Notes: a model not told the origin generated them from the sequence alone. A stretch of 64,000 nucleotides of DNA from Cohnella laeviribosi DSM 21336 (GCF_000378425.1 NZ_KB899822.1:36214-100213); one strand, 5' to 3'. Shown: positions 43,068-52,594, numbered from the stretch's first letter. Numbers and translations are program-made.

Positions 43068-43457
43068 TCAAATCGACGTAAAGACCACGCGCGTCAATTC
43101 TCCGTTCGGCCCCCGTTGATAGAATGGTTTGTACCTGCCGTTCACCCGGATACCGGACAACCGGACATCCTCCTTTTCCAGATCCGGCGGATACACCGTG
43201 CCGTCCACAACCAGTTCCACCCCGATGTCCCGGATTTGCGCGACGGAATGCAATACCTCTGCACCGGACACGCTGCCGTCACCCGCCAGCGGAGACAACG
43301 TGGAATGAATATTGGGGTCCGCCATCCGGTTGGACGCATACGTCCACCCCAATGCGTCGGATCCGCTTTGAAACAACATCAGGCCCACCGTGACGGCCGC
43401 CACAAATAGGAGGCAGGCCGCGCTCATTTCGATCATCGTTCGAACGGAATGTCCCAC
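43068..43457 (-). CDS. pseudopilin-like membrane protein
   Basis: A 129-residue protein with a short basic leader and one helix (MIEMSAACLLFVAAVTVGLMLF), the glutamate close to the helix start as in TadE/pilin-type N-termini. The GTG at 43457 has GGAGGAACAG upstream. It follows an intercistronic hairpin and lies 15 bp before the next gene. Likely a minor pseudopilin. Confidence 0.6.
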   Translation of the reverse strand: MGHSVRTMIEMSAACLLFVAAVTVGLMLFQSGSDALGWTYASNRMADPNIHSTLSPLAGDGSVSGAEVLHSVAQIRDIGVELVVDGTVYPPDLEKEDVRLSGIRVNGRYKPFYQRGPNGELTRVVFTSI

Positions 43458-43479
43458 CTTCTGTTCCTCCTTACACACC

Positions 43480-43503
43480 GGGCTCCCCCATAAGGAGGAG
43501 CCC
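43480..43503 (-). promoter_or_regulatory. intercistronic hairpin
   Basis: GGGCTCCTCC pairs with GGGGGAGCCC around four bases on the minus strand, without a T-run. It lies between two pseudopilin-like genes and may mark an RNA processing or stabilising site. Confidence 0.5.
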
Positions 43504-43521
43504 GCCATCCAACATGCATCG

Positions 43522-44001
43522 TTACTGTTGCACAAACACAATGCCGCGGATCACGTTGCTCCGGTCTCTCACCAGCTGCGCCCGGAACTTGCCGCTCGGA
43601 TTCACATAGTTGATGTCCGCTTCGTCCATCGCGTCTGCAATCGTTCCAGGTGCGGGGCCGATGACAGACCCATACGTGATGCTGTCTACGGGCACACCGG
43701 TATTAATCACTTTGCCGTACCATTGCCCGGCCGGATTTTTTCCCGTCACGATCTGAATGCCGAATTGATCCTGATCGGCAAATTTGCGCAGGGCGTTCAA
43801 CACCTGGCTGCCGGATACCAGCGTATTGTCATAGACCGTGAAAGCCGTTTGGGAAAGTTCGGTCTGAATGTTGGAGAAATTGTTTTGCGCCGCTTTCGTC
43901 GCTTCTTGCGCGGAAATAAACATGACGACCGCAATTGTAATCAGGGCGATGGCGAGAAAAATGCCGGCCGCCATCACCAGCGCTTTTTGTGCGTTGGACA
44001 T
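43522..44001 (-). CDS. pseudopilin-like membrane protein
   Basis: A 159-residue protein with one N-terminal helix (ALVMAAGIFLAIALITIAVVMF) followed by an amphipathic coiled-coil-like stretch (ATKAAQNNFSNIQTELSQT) and a globular end. It follows the TadBC-like gene by 80 bp, with AGGAGTG before the ATG. The architecture fits a small pilin-like subunit of the machine. Confidence 0.65.
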   Translation of the reverse strand: MSNAQKALVMAAGIFLAIALITIAVVMFISAQEATKAAQNNFSNIQTELSQTAFTVYDNTLVSGSQVLNALRKFADQDQFGIQIVTGKNPAGQWYGKVINTGVPVDSITYGSVIGPAPGTIADAMDEADINYVNPSGKFRAQLVRDRSNVIRGIVFVQQ

Positions 44002-44081
44002 CGTTTCGTTCACTCCTTTTGCATTTTTTAAGATGTTGAAAAAAGCCTTCCGGGATGAAGGCTTCAAGCGGTGGTTCTCCT

Positions 44082-46157
44082 CTATTGAATCCGGTGAATT
44101 TGTTCATAGTACACCGACATTTGGCTCAGGCTGACGTAAACAAGCGGGAAAACGAGGTAGAAAAAAATGAGGGACACCATCGGCGCAAAACCGATCAATT
44201 TCCCCCACCCCGCCTTCGTTTCGATCAACCGTTCATAATCCTGCTTGCGCTGCTCCAGCATAAACTCCCGTTCCGATTCCAGATCGTCGAACGCCCTGCG
44301 GATCGGAACGCTTTCCGCAGCCAACTGCAGCCTGTCCACGATGCGGACGAAAGGCGCAAACGGCGCCTCTTCCTTCAGCCGTTCCAAAGCTTGCTCCGCG
44401 CCATGCTCGTAATGCAACAGGCATTGCTGGAGCGGTTCCTTGAAAATGAAGGCGAACCGTTCCATCCATTCCAGCAGTTGTTCCACGGAGATGCGGTCCA
44501 TTTCCGACAGCATGGCGATGACGGCGTGAAACTGGTCCACCTCGTGTTTCATCTCCATTTGCCTGAGCCGTCTCCGGAACCAAAGCATCCACATGGGTAC
44601 AAAATAGCCGCCCCAGCCGATCAGCAGGCTGAGCATCACCTCCCACCATTTCAGATATTCCTGGTTCAGCACCTCCAGCTTTCGCAGGATGCGCTGTGCG
44701 GTGGCATGAAGCTGTTGCTCGTTCTGCGCAAATTCCGGTTCTTGCCGCAATCGGGAAAGAACCGCTTCATAAATCCGGCTTTTCGCTTCCTTCACGTCCG
44801 CCAAAATTTTGCGGTCCAGCGCCGCCGCATCCTTGGCCGCTTTCTCCTCTTCCGGGGACAGGCGCCCGAACATCGTGTCCGGTTTATCCCAGGCATACAG
44901 AAGCTGATGCGTCGCCACCGCATGAAGCGTCACAAACAGCGCGACGGACAATAAAAATCCGAGGATACTCACCGCCACCCGCTGAACGTAAAACCACTCC
45001 AAACGAAGCGGCGAGCTCGTTTCCTTGAGCAACATGGTGCAGCGGGCAGCCTCTTTGCTTCCGGGGCCGGGCATGATCCGGTCAACCAGCCAGCGAATCC
45101 AAGGAACCCGATAAGCCCGCTGTTCCCATGGTTTTCGCCGCCGCGCCGCCGGCTGTTCCCGGTCCAGTTCCCGCATGTGGCGCAGCAGGACGTACGATCC
45201 GAGAACAATCAGCAGAATGACGATTTTGGTCATCCAGCCAAGTTTGCCGGCGTAGAACGCGTCCATCGCCGGAAAGTAACTTCTTGCCCAGTTTTCGATC
45301 GGCTTCGTGAAGAGAAGCGGAATCAGCGCGATGGCAGTTAGACCTTGCAACAGGAAACTCAGTTTCTCCCGCCGCAAAATGGCCAGGTTCAGTTCGCCGG
45401 TAAGCTGGCCGAGGGCTTTCAAGTACACCGACCCGTGCTGCGTCATTTTATCCCCGTACTCCCTGACCAGATAGGAAATGCCCGCCAGTCCCTTCAAAAA
45501 GCGGTTCGGCGCGGCCTCGTAATATTGCTCCAGCCTCTCCTCCGGGTTGCTGGACGTCAATACCTCGTAAATTTCCCGCGCATGCAGCGCCATTTCGTGC
45601 GGCGCGGTTTCCGCCGCGTCGAAAATCGCCTCCTCGACCATCCCGTGACGGTGGTAGTGATGCCTCACATCGGCGAGAAAATGGCGGAGTTGATGAAGCT
45701 GGCGGTTTTCCAGGCGGTGGACGAACGCATCAGCCATCACCCCGTGTCCAACCCATATCCCGGTCGCAAGCAGGAGCAGCATCAGCACATCGTCGGTGAT
45801 CCACAGAAGCGGCACAACGGCCGCAAGCAATACCCCCCACACCGCGAGAGCCAACTTGACCGTTTCCAGCCGCAGTTTCCATTCGTCAACCACATGCAGC
45901 ACCGCAAGCCGCCTGCGGATCCCCGTCAAGTACATTCGCAGCAACGGAACCTTGGCGCACCAGACGTAAATTTGCTGAAAAAAGCTGTACGCGGCCTGCC
46001 GTCGCGACGCTTTGTCCGGGAGCCGCAACCCTTCGTATTCCCGGACCGATCCCGCGCCGGTATTTTTTCTGGACACCATTTGAAACAGAAGCGCGGCGAG
46101 CATAAAGAACGCGACGGAAAACCCGAACGCAAACGTCAGCCAAGTTTTAAGCTCCAT
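44082..46157 (-). CDS. TadB/TadC-like platform membrane protein (double T2SSF-like)
   Basis: A 691-residue inner-membrane protein. The first half has helices near 8-27, 105-145 and 275-305 with a cytoplasmic helical bundle. The second half has helices near 382-402 and 500-517, a cytoplasmic T2SSF-like bundle (EVDQFHAVIAMLSEMDRISV, SVPIRRAFDDLESEREF) and a final helix near 660-683. TadB and TadC are normally two separate proteins of about 300 residues each; this size and repeated layout suggest a fused TadB-TadC. It overlaps the ATPase gene by 11 bp and should form the platform driven by that ATPase. Confidence 0.75.
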   Translation of the reverse strand: MELKTWLTFAFGFSVAFFMLAALLFQMVSRKNTGAGSVREYEGLRLPDKASRRQAAYSFFQQIYVWCAKVPLLRMYLTGIRRRLAVLHVVDEWKLRLETVKLALAVWGVLLAAVVPLLWITDDVLMLLLLATGIWVGHGVMADAFVHRLENRQLHQLRHFLADVRHHYHRHGMVEEAIFDAAETAPHEMALHAREIYEVLTSSNPEERLEQYYEAAPNRFLKGLAGISYLVREYGDKMTQHGSVYLKALGQLTGELNLAILRREKLSFLLQGLTAIALIPLLFTKPIENWARSYFPAMDAFYAGKLGWMTKIVILLIVLGSYVLLRHMRELDREQPAARRRKPWEQRAYRVPWIRWLVDRIMPGPGSKEAARCTMLLKETSSPLRLEWFYVQRVAVSILGFLLSVALFVTLHAVATHQLLYAWDKPDTMFGRLSPEEEKAAKDAAALDRKILADVKEAKSRIYEAVLSRLRQEPEFAQNEQQLHATAQRILRKLEVLNQEYLKWWEVMLSLLIGWGGYFVPMWMLWFRRRLRQMEMKHEVDQFHAVIAMLSEMDRISVEQLLEWMERFAFIFKEPLQQCLLHYEHGAEQALERLKEEAPFAPFVRIVDRLQLAAESVPIRRAFDDLESEREFMLEQRKQDYERLIETKAGWGKLIGFAPMVSLIFFYLVFPLVYVSLSQMSVYYEQIHRIQ

Positions 46158-48027
46158 CTTCCGCCTTCACCCCCCAATGAGCGGCCAGGAACGACCGGAA
46201 CGCCTGTCGATCGGTTTCGGACATTTGCTCGAGCATTTCGCGCACCGTCCGTTCGGAAATCGGATGAACCGCCACATAGCGGCCGTCCCGGTACTCGATC
46301 ACGTTCCGCGCTTCGTACAGCGGCCGGTCCGTGCTGCGGCGGAAATACTCGGCAGCCGTGTCCATAAACCGCTCCAGTTTTTGCTCCAGCGTCCGGGCGT
46401 TCCGGTAATCGCCGGGGTATGGCATGTCCTGATCCAGCGGAACGCATTCCGTGATGCGTTCAATGTAGCGATGGCCGTTATAATCTTTTTTCAGATGGAT
46501 GTCGAAATGAAGGACGCTGATCACCTGCTGCTCCGCCACCTTCTCGTTGTGGAACACGCCGGTTTTAAGCAGGGAATTGCGGAGCGAGAACACCAGATCC
46601 CGGAACGTTTTCGCGTGGTGCGTAAACAGCGTGAAGAGCGATGCGACTTGCGACATTTGAATCATCCACGCCGCTACCGGATCGGTGGCCACCTCGCCGA
46701 GAATGTTGACAGTGCCGTCGGTCTTCTTTTGGATGTCGAGGCCCTCCTGGCCGGAGATCGTTTCCGTTTCCCGCAAGCTCAAAATGTTGCGGTCCCTGTA
46801 AATTTTCCGCAGATGCAGTTCAAAGGTCATTTCCTGCACCCGGATCGTGAAGGTTGCGGGAATGTACCGCACCATCGCCATAAGAAGCGTCGTTTTCCCG
46901 CTGCCCTGCGCGCCGGTAATCGCCGTAATCCGCGCGCCTTTGACGAGAAACGGGATCAGCCCGATGGGAAGTTCGGCGTTTTCGTCCCGAATCAGTTGCT
47001 CCAGCGTCGCATTTTGCACGTCGAATTTGCGCACAAAAAACGCCCACGATTCGGAGAACCGGGGGCGCAGGACGACCACGCGGGAGCCGTCCGCCATTTC
47101 GTTGACCTTGTAGCCGTTGGCTTCGGACAACTGTCCGGGATAATTGAACTTGTAAATGTTTTGGCACACCCGCTTTAATTCCCGCTCCGACCCAAACGAG
47201 AGGAAAGCGAGATGGATCGACTTGCCTTTGTAAAAAATCCAAACGCTGTCATGGGATTTCGGCACTTCCCTGAGCAGCGAATCCGCCCGGAATTCCCATT
47301 CCCCTTCCCAGATGGCCGGAGGGAGTCCGGAAACACCGCCCGATACGCCGTCAATCCGCATGTCCCGGATTTCGTCCACGACGCCGAATCCCTTGTAGTT
47401 TTGGTAGATGCGCTGAACGATCATGTGCAGCTTGTCCTCAAAATGAAGGCGCCGCGCTTCCTTTTTATAAATCTCGTGAATTTCTTCCGCCGTAATCCGG
47501 TACGATTCCGTTTTTCCGTCCTCGATCAGGCGTTTCGGCCGATCCAGATCGTACTTGCGGATGAGTTCACCGAGCGCGTCGGGCCCGTACCGTTTTTTGT
47601 ACTGGTACAGTAAAATCTCGAACTGATCCTGCGGCGAAAGTTCGTACGGATCGTCAAACGGGATGATTCGGTTAATGTTGGATTCGTCCAGCTTGTACGT
47701 CTGCAGGAGCAGATCGAACAGAAACTGTTTGACGTACGCCTTGTCCCGCATATCGCCGGAGGTGCATCCGCGAAGCGCCTTTTTCAGTTCCGCCCGCTTG
47801 TTTTTGCGGCGGCGCAGTTCTTCTTCGGACAGGCCGAGATCGTACAGATTGCTGGTCGTCAGGTGATGCAGCGCCTGTTTCACGTATTCGGTCATCGCTT
47901 CGATCGTGTACATCCTCTCCTCCGCCGGCGGTTTTTTCGGTTTGCGTTCGCTCATGCGGAAATAGAGCAACGCGCCGGCAAGGGCAAGCAACAGAACCGT
48001 CAGGAGTCCGTTCAGCACCTGCGCCAT
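46147..48027 (-). CDS. CpaF/TadA-type secretion ATPase with N-terminal membrane helix
   Basis: A 626-residue VirB11/TadA-like ATPase that powers assembly of Flp-type pili. Walker A is GAQGSGKT (372-379) and Walker B is NILGEV (441-446), with the His-box region FTLFTHHAKTFRDLV after it. Unusually it starts with a transmembrane helix (VLNGLLTVLLLALAGALLYF), absent from standard TadA. The N-terminal 200 residues are a long charged extension. It is translationally coupled to the platform protein downstream and lies 3 bp after a MinD-like gene. Core residues are intact. Confidence 0.88.
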   Translation of the reverse strand: MAQVLNGLLTVLLLALAGALLYFRMSERKPKKPPAEERMYTIEAMTEYVKQALHHLTTSNLYDLGLSEEELRRRKNKRAELKKALRGCTSGDMRDKAYVKQFLFDLLLQTYKLDESNINRIIPFDDPYELSPQDQFEILLYQYKKRYGPDALGELIRKYDLDRPKRLIEDGKTESYRITAEEIHEIYKKEARRLHFEDKLHMIVQRIYQNYKGFGVVDEIRDMRIDGVSGGVSGLPPAIWEGEWEFRADSLLREVPKSHDSVWIFYKGKSIHLAFLSFGSERELKRVCQNIYKFNYPGQLSEANGYKVNEMADGSRVVVLRPRFSESWAFFVRKFDVQNATLEQLIRDENAELPIGLIPFLVKGARITAITGAQGSGKTTLLMAMVRYIPATFTIRVQEMTFELHLRKIYRDRNILSLRETETISGQEGLDIQKKTDGTVNILGEVATDPVAAWMIQMSQVASLFTLFTHHAKTFRDLVFSLRNSLLKTGVFHNEKVAEQQVISVLHFDIHLKKDYNGHRYIERITECVPLDQDMPYPGDYRNARTLEQKLERFMDTAAEYFRRSTDRPLYEARNVIEYRDGRYVAVHPISERTVREMLEQMSETDRQAFRSFLAAHWGVKAEDGA

Positions 48028-48030
48028 GCG

Positions 48031-48873
48031 TCACTCCCCCTTCCCGCCAAAAAACGGCTTGTTCAACCCGGCCCATTCGATGACGGCCTTCGCCAGGACT
48101 CGCACACTTTGCATGAAAAAGTGGTTCTCGTGATCGCGGGGGACGTTGCGGTTGCGAAAACAAAAATCGATCGCGCGTCCCTCCCGCGTCGCGTCCATCC
48201 AGCCGGCATTGTGCGGAACCGGAAGGAGCGGCTCGTTCACCCTGTACATACGCGCAATATTTTTTGCGGTATAGGAAGAGTAACGGTCGTACTGGCCGAG
48301 CACCAGGATCCGTTTTTTGCCGCCCGGCTGTTCATCCGCTTCCTGATGCCCGAAGAACCGGTCCAACACCAAGCGGTTCTGATTTAAATTCACGACGACC
48401 AGATCCGCATGTTGCAGCAACGTTTGGGTCCAGGCGGAACCGGTGCCGCTTCCCCCGTCGATCAGAACCAGGTCATAGGATGAACGCGCCGTTTCCAGCA
48501 GAAGCGGAAGCACGTCTTTCATGCCGGGCACAAATACTTTGTCCGGCTTGTTCGAACCCGGCAAGAGATCGAGCCGATCCTTCAGCAGCGGGATGGTATA
48601 GTCCCGGACCATGGCCGGCGTAAGCTTCCGGTTGCGCAGCAGCCGTTCCAGCGCATCAATGCCGGTGTCTGCCGCATGGGCCAGTTCGTCTCCCTCTTGC
48701 GTCCGCCGCCGGATCAGCGCCTGTTCCAAGCTGGCGCGGCGGCTTTGCAAATGCCCGAACAAAAGCAGGTAGGACGAATATTCGAGACCCAGCAAAGCCG
48801 ATAAGGCGACAATATTGGACGTGGTCCCGGTTTGGCCAGGCACCGGGCTCCAGAACACAACGCTAAGCCCCAC
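48031..48873 (-). CDS. MinD/ParA-like ATPase with deviant P-loop (TadZ-like)
   Basis: A 280-residue SIMIBI-class protein. The P-loop region reads SPVPGQTGTTSNIVALSALLG, lacking the Walker lysine of the usual KGGxGKT, and the switch region is DLVLIDGGSGTG. TadZ-type proteins often lack canonical P-loop residues and act as pilus localisation factors. It overlaps the upstream MinD-like gene by 11 bp. It is one of three such proteins in the array. Confidence 0.75.
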   Translation of the reverse strand: MGLSVVFWSPVPGQTGTTSNIVALSALLGLEYSSYLLLFGHLQSRRASLEQALIRRRTQEGDELAHAADTGIDALERLLRNRKLTPAMVRDYTIPLLKDRLDLLPGSNKPDKVFVPGMKDVLPLLLETARSSYDLVLIDGGSGTGSAWTQTLLQHADLVVVNLNQNRLVLDRFFGHQEADEQPGGKKRILVLGQYDRYSSYTAKNIARMYRVNEPLLPVPHNAGWMDATREGRAIDFCFRNRNVPRDHENHFFMQSVRVLAKAVIEWAGLNKPFFGGKGE

Positions 48874-49585
48874 GCCGATCCCTCCTCATCCGCTTCCATG
48901 CTTTTTTCACCGTCCGGCCGTCCAACCTGAACAGCACTTGGGCCAGCCATTGCACGTTTTTTGCATACGTTCCGGACAGTCCTTTCACGTTCACGCGTTC
49001 CTGGTGCTGATTGCCGATCATCACCGAAAGATCCTGATCCGAAAGCGGAATCCGGAACACCGGTTCCTCCCACCGGATGTGAAAGCCCGAATAAAAGGAA
49101 TCAAAATACGCTTCGGGGATCGTGCTTTCCACAAACGGGCACCACATTTTGAAACCCACAAGCGGCTGTTCGCTTGCCTTGTCCAAACCGAGCCGCCGCA
49201 TCAGGTCCGCGTTTTTTTGCAGGGTCATCTTCTCGAAGTTGCCGCACCAGACATAGTGATCGAAGGCCGGCAAATGCCGCCCCGCGAATTCGGAATGATC
49301 CGTATCCAAAAGCAACACGTCGTAATGCGGCCATCCGCCTTCCGTTTGGTTCACGTGCCGATCCAGTTGCCCATATGTCAAAAATCCGGCAGCCACGTCA
49401 AAGCCTTCAAACTCCACCACAAAAACGCCCGGACGATCGTCAGTTCGAGGCAAATATCCCAGTACCGATTGCGCCATCGAAGAATCGACCAGCAGCACGC
49501 GTTGCCCCGCAGCCGCCAGCAATTTAGCTAGCGCAAGAAGCAAGTGGCTTTTGTCCGTCGCGCCGAGAAAAGCGATCTTTTTCAT
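48863..49585 (-). CDS. degenerate MinD/ParA-like protein
   Basis: A 240-residue protein with the ParA/MinD fold outline (KKIAFLGATDKSHLLLALAK at the N-terminus; QRVLLVDSSMAQ; YDVLLLDTDHSEF). The P-loop is replaced by GATDKSHLL, so ATP hydrolysis is unlikely in the standard way. A basic tail (KKAWKRMRRDRRGA) may contact membrane or partner. It probably pairs with the adjacent MinD-like protein. Confidence 0.7.
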   Translation of the reverse strand: MKKIAFLGATDKSHLLLALAKLLAAAGQRVLLVDSSMAQSVLGYLPRTDDRPGVFVVEFEGFDVAAGFLTYGQLDRHVNQTEGGWPHYDVLLLDTDHSEFAGRHLPAFDHYVWCGNFEKMTLQKNADLMRRLGLDKASEQPLVGFKMWCPFVESTIPEAYFDSFYSGFHIRWEEPVFRIPLSDQDLSVMIGNQHQERVNVKGLSGTYAKNVQWLAQVLFRLDGRTVKKAWKRMRRDRRGA

Positions 49586-49597
49586 GGCACCCTCCCT

Positions 49598-50701
49598 TTA
49601 CGAAGCCGAAGGCGGCTGGTTAAACACATCTTCCAGTTTATTTGCCGGTGGCTTTTCTTGACCGTTTTCCGGCGGCATTTCCTTCGTTTCCCCCGGAGAT
49701 GCTTCGGGCCCCGGCGACGGTTGGCCGGCGGCGGGCTCGTTCCCGGGCCGGGCTTGTCCGTTTTCCTGACCGGCCGGCGGCTCAGCCGGCGGTTGGATGG
49801 TTTGGCGGCTCGTATTGTTTTGCTGCGTGACGATCCGCTCGTTTTGAAGTTGCTGTTGGACCGTGACGCTGCCATGGACCACCTTCATTTTATCCACGTC
49901 GCTCATGGCTTTCAGATCGTTGTCCAGGCGGATCCGAAGCTGTCTGGCCAGTTCCGTCTTCGCGGTTTCCAAAATGTTCGGATCCGTTTCCATCAGGTCC
50001 AGCATTTTCGGATTGGGCGGATAGTTGGGAATGGCCGCCTCCTGCATGCCCGGATCCACGTACGCGAGAGCGTACAATTTCGCGCCTTGCAGGTAGGCGT
50101 CGATAATGGCGCTGGAAGCCATCAGGATTTCCCGTTCATCCATCGTGTACCAAACGATATTGCCCGACAATTCCTGCACTTTCTTTTTGGCAAGGACAAT
50201 ATAGTCCTGGCCGGTCGGGAAGTTGATCCGCACGTCCACGTACTGGCCTTTTTGCAGGTTGGTCGGAAGCTGAATGACGTTAAATTCCTGTAGCCGCAAA
50301 TCCCGCGGAATGGGCGCTTCCTCAAACAACATGGAAGGAATGAGCGGCGTGTTTGGACTCAGGTCGATCTTCGTCACTTTCCCGATGGCCTGCTTCGGAT
50401 CGGTGATCCGGTTTTTCGAAACCAGATCCGCGGCAAGGTCAAGCACCCGCAAATCTTCAGATTTTAGCACCGTTCCCGCCGGGAGATCGCGAACAACTGC
50501 AACCACCCTCGTTTTTTGGGCTGCCTGCCGGTTTTGGAGTTCCTGGATCCTTGCTTCGTATTCAGCTTTCATCTGGGCTGTGGTTTCTTTGGTTTGCAAA
50601 AAGCTGTACAGCACCATGCCGGCAGCAAAAAACAAAACGAACAAGATGCTTGCGATCAATATCTTCATGTTTCGTTTTCGTTGTTGTCCCATGAATGGCA
50701 T
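49598..50701 (-). CDS. CpaB/RcpC-like SAF-domain protein
   Basis: A 367-residue protein with one N-terminal transmembrane helix (MKILIASILFVLFFAAGMVLYSF), a short coiled coil (QMKAEYEARIQELQNRQAAQ), then a SAF domain (VVAVVRDLPAGTVLKSEDLRVLD) and an RcpC-like beta domain (LPTNLQKGQYVDVRI). The C-terminal 70 residues are Pro/Glu/Gln-rich and disordered. CpaB partners the secretin in Gram-negatives; here it would act in the wall space. AAAGGAG precedes the ATG. Confidence 0.85.
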   Translation of the reverse strand: MPFMGQQRKRNMKILIASILFVLFFAAGMVLYSFLQTKETTAQMKAEYEARIQELQNRQAAQKTRVVAVVRDLPAGTVLKSEDLRVLDLAADLVSKNRITDPKQAIGKVTKIDLSPNTPLIPSMLFEEAPIPRDLRLQEFNVIQLPTNLQKGQYVDVRINFPTGQDYIVLAKKKVQELSGNIVWYTMDEREILMASSAIIDAYLQGAKLYALAYVDPGMQEAAIPNYPPNPKMLDLMETDPNILETAKTELARQLRIRLDNDLKAMSDVDKMKVVHGSVTVQQQLQNERIVTQQNNTSRQTIQPPAEPPAGQENGQARPGNEPAAGQPSPGPEASPGETKEMPPENGQEKPPANKLEDVFNQPPSAS

Positions 50702-50728
50702 GTCTCTTCATTGCTCCTTTCCATATGG

Positions 50729-52036
50729 TCAGAAACGTTTGAAGCGAAAGAACCGGTTCCATCTGGGTTCCTCAAGGATTCCCCTTCCAAACCAGTAACG
50801 GTCGACAAACGCATGGATTCGGGCCGCATAAGGTCCTTTCGTCGCACATTCGCCGCGCCGGACCGCTTCACCCACGGCTTCGTCCTCGGGAAGATCAAGT
50901 GCGTAAGGCCACGGAAGAAGTTCGCGCAAACGGTCTTTCGGAATCTTCTCCCGCATCCGGCTCCAGACCACCGCGGTATCCGGCGAAGGATACAAGGCGG
51001 ACAAGAACGGTTTCATCCTGCCAAGATTGCGGATACTGGCCGGCTCGTCTGTGGTCATTAACCATAACTGTTCGGCCTGCTCCAAAGCCAGCTTCGTGAT
51101 GGAGTCGAAATGGACGGGAGTATCGATGAGCACCGTATCCATTTCCGACTTCAGAAAACGGACGACGGCGATCAACTGTTCCCGCTCCAGAACCAACGTC
51201 CCCGCCTGGGCGGGAGCAGCGACAATAAAAAAACCCATCACCGTTTTCAGAAGACAGGCTTGGCTGGCTTTTACATCCTCGATCCGGCGTACCAGGTCGG
51301 CAATCGTCTTTTTTGGCTGGAGTTGCAAGGTGGAAGCCACGGATCCGTGCATCAAATCCAAATCCAGGATGCACACCCGGCCTCCCTCCCGAGCCAGTTT
51401 CGCCGCCAAATGAAGCAGAAAGGTGGTCGTTCCGACCCCTCCTTTGGCCGCATACGCGGCAAGAACGGAGGGCACATACTGGGCAAGTTCTGCGGAAACC
51501 GATGGAACTGGCGTTTCGTTTTTCTTTTCGGCCCATGATCCGGAAGGCGGCGTGGATACCGAAGAAACCGGCTCATGCCCCAAAATAAAGCGGGGGAATT
51601 TCTCCTGTTCGTGCTGTTCGTTCTGCGGGATCACTTCCTCTGAAGGAGCCTTTTGTGCCCGTTGGGAAAGCGGCACCGGGTCATCCGGCTCCATATTTTC
51701 GTCTTCTTCAAAGAGTAAGGAAGACTCCCGCGATGTTGACGGAGACGAAACGTACGCTTCAAAATCCGGTTCATCCGTGGGGGTGATCACGTTGGAAATC
51801 CCGATGGTCGCCCATTTTTCTTTTGGGATATTCTCGTCAGATAACAGAAGAACGGTCATCTTTTTGCGGACAAACACGGGCACGAATTTTTCCCAGCTAG
51901 CGTCCGCGGCATCGAGAACGACCAGTTTCCCTCTGACTTTATGGGCCTCGTGCAACACCCGCACCACCCATCCTTTTTCCCGAAGCCGATCGATCCACTC
52001 CTCACGATGGCGCGGCCGAAAAAGGACCAGCCGCAT
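50729..52036 (-). CDS. CpaE/TadZ-like MinD-family ATPase
   Basis: A 435-residue protein: an atypical receiver-like N-terminal domain (1-95), a charged disordered linker (100-180), and a MinD/ParA ATPase domain with KGGVGTT (198-204), CILDLDLMHGSV and MDTVLIDTPVHFD. This domain order is that of CpaE/TadZ, which localises Tad machines. The Walker lysine is replaced by Thr. I start at the ATG at 52036, preceded by AAAGGAGGA. It heads the core machine block flpE-like to platform. Confidence 0.82.
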   Translation of the reverse strand: MRLVLFRPRHREEWIDRLREKGWVVRVLHEAHKVRGKLVVLDAADASWEKFVPVFVRKKMTVLLLSDENIPKEKWATIGISNVITPTDEPDFEAYVSSPSTSRESSLLFEEDENMEPDDPVPLSQRAQKAPSEEVIPQNEQHEQEKFPRFILGHEPVSSVSTPPSGSWAEKKNETPVPSVSAELAQYVPSVLAAYAAKGGVGTTTFLLHLAAKLAREGGRVCILDLDLMHGSVASTLQLQPKKTIADLVRRIEDVKASQACLLKTVMGFFIVAAPAQAGTLVLEREQLIAVVRFLKSEMDTVLIDTPVHFDSITKLALEQAEQLWLMTTDEPASIRNLGRMKPFLSALYPSPDTAVVWSRMREKIPKDRLRELLPWPYALDLPEDEAVGEAVRRGECATKGPYAARIHAFVDRYWFGRGILEEPRWNRFFRFKRF

Positions 52037-52094
52037 GTGTTCCGTCCTCCTTTCGCCATGCATGCCAACCGGAATCGGATACACCTTTTTCCTG

Positions 52095-52289
52095 TCAGGG
52101 TTTTACTTCAAACCCTTCAAAAACGCCGCGTGCGTATTCGTTCCGATGTTGCCGGATCCAATTGGCCGTCTCCGGGTAACCGAGCACTTCCGCCCAGTAG
52201 ATCACAACAGGGACGTCCAGCATATTGGTGCGGCCCGATTGGCGAACCGCCTCAAGACCTTCATACACCTTTTGGGAAACTTGAATCAT
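52095..52289 (-). CDS. DUF5049-like small protein
   Basis: A 64-residue protein with VYEGLEAVRQSGRTNMLDVP, the family's SGxTNM(L/F)DV box, followed by YARGVFEGF. DUF5049 proteins are mainly known from phages and related elements. AAAGGAG lies upstream of the ATG. It lies 58 bp before the CpaE-like gene. Confidence 0.65.
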   Translation of the reverse strand: MIQVSQKVYEGLEAVRQSGRTNMLDVPVVIYWAEVLGYPETANWIRQHRNEYARGVFEGFEVKP

Positions 52290-52368
52290 CGCATCTTCCA
52301 CTCCTTTGGTTTAACTTGTGGATATGTTGTGGATACATTGTGAATATGAAAATTCGAAACGAAAACTG

Positions 52369-52575
52369 TCATTCCATCCTGAAGTCCTGGCCGTTCAACA
52401 CACCGCGAAGCGCCCGTTCCAGTTGCCGGTCCGTTGCCTCCATGATGGTTCGCGGATCGTATCCCCTGTCCCCCGCATAAACAGCAAGATCCTTGCGGAA
52501 GTATGCATTTGATACGCAGTGGGAAACGATCAGGACCGTAATCCAATCCCTGGGCAACGTAATGCGGTTTTTCAT
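52369..52575 (-). CDS. small hypothetical protein
   Basis: A 68-residue protein (RITLPRDWITVLIVSHCVSN; IMEATDRQLERALRG). GGAGG lies 6 bases before the chosen ATG at 52575. No known motif; part of the small-gene block between methyltransferases and the pilus genes. Confidence 0.55.
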   Translation of the reverse strand: MKNRITLPRDWITVLIVSHCVSNAYFRKDLAVYAGDRGYDPRTIMEATDRQLERALRGVLNGQDFRME

Positions 52576-52594
52576 CGCCATCCTCCATTCCTCT

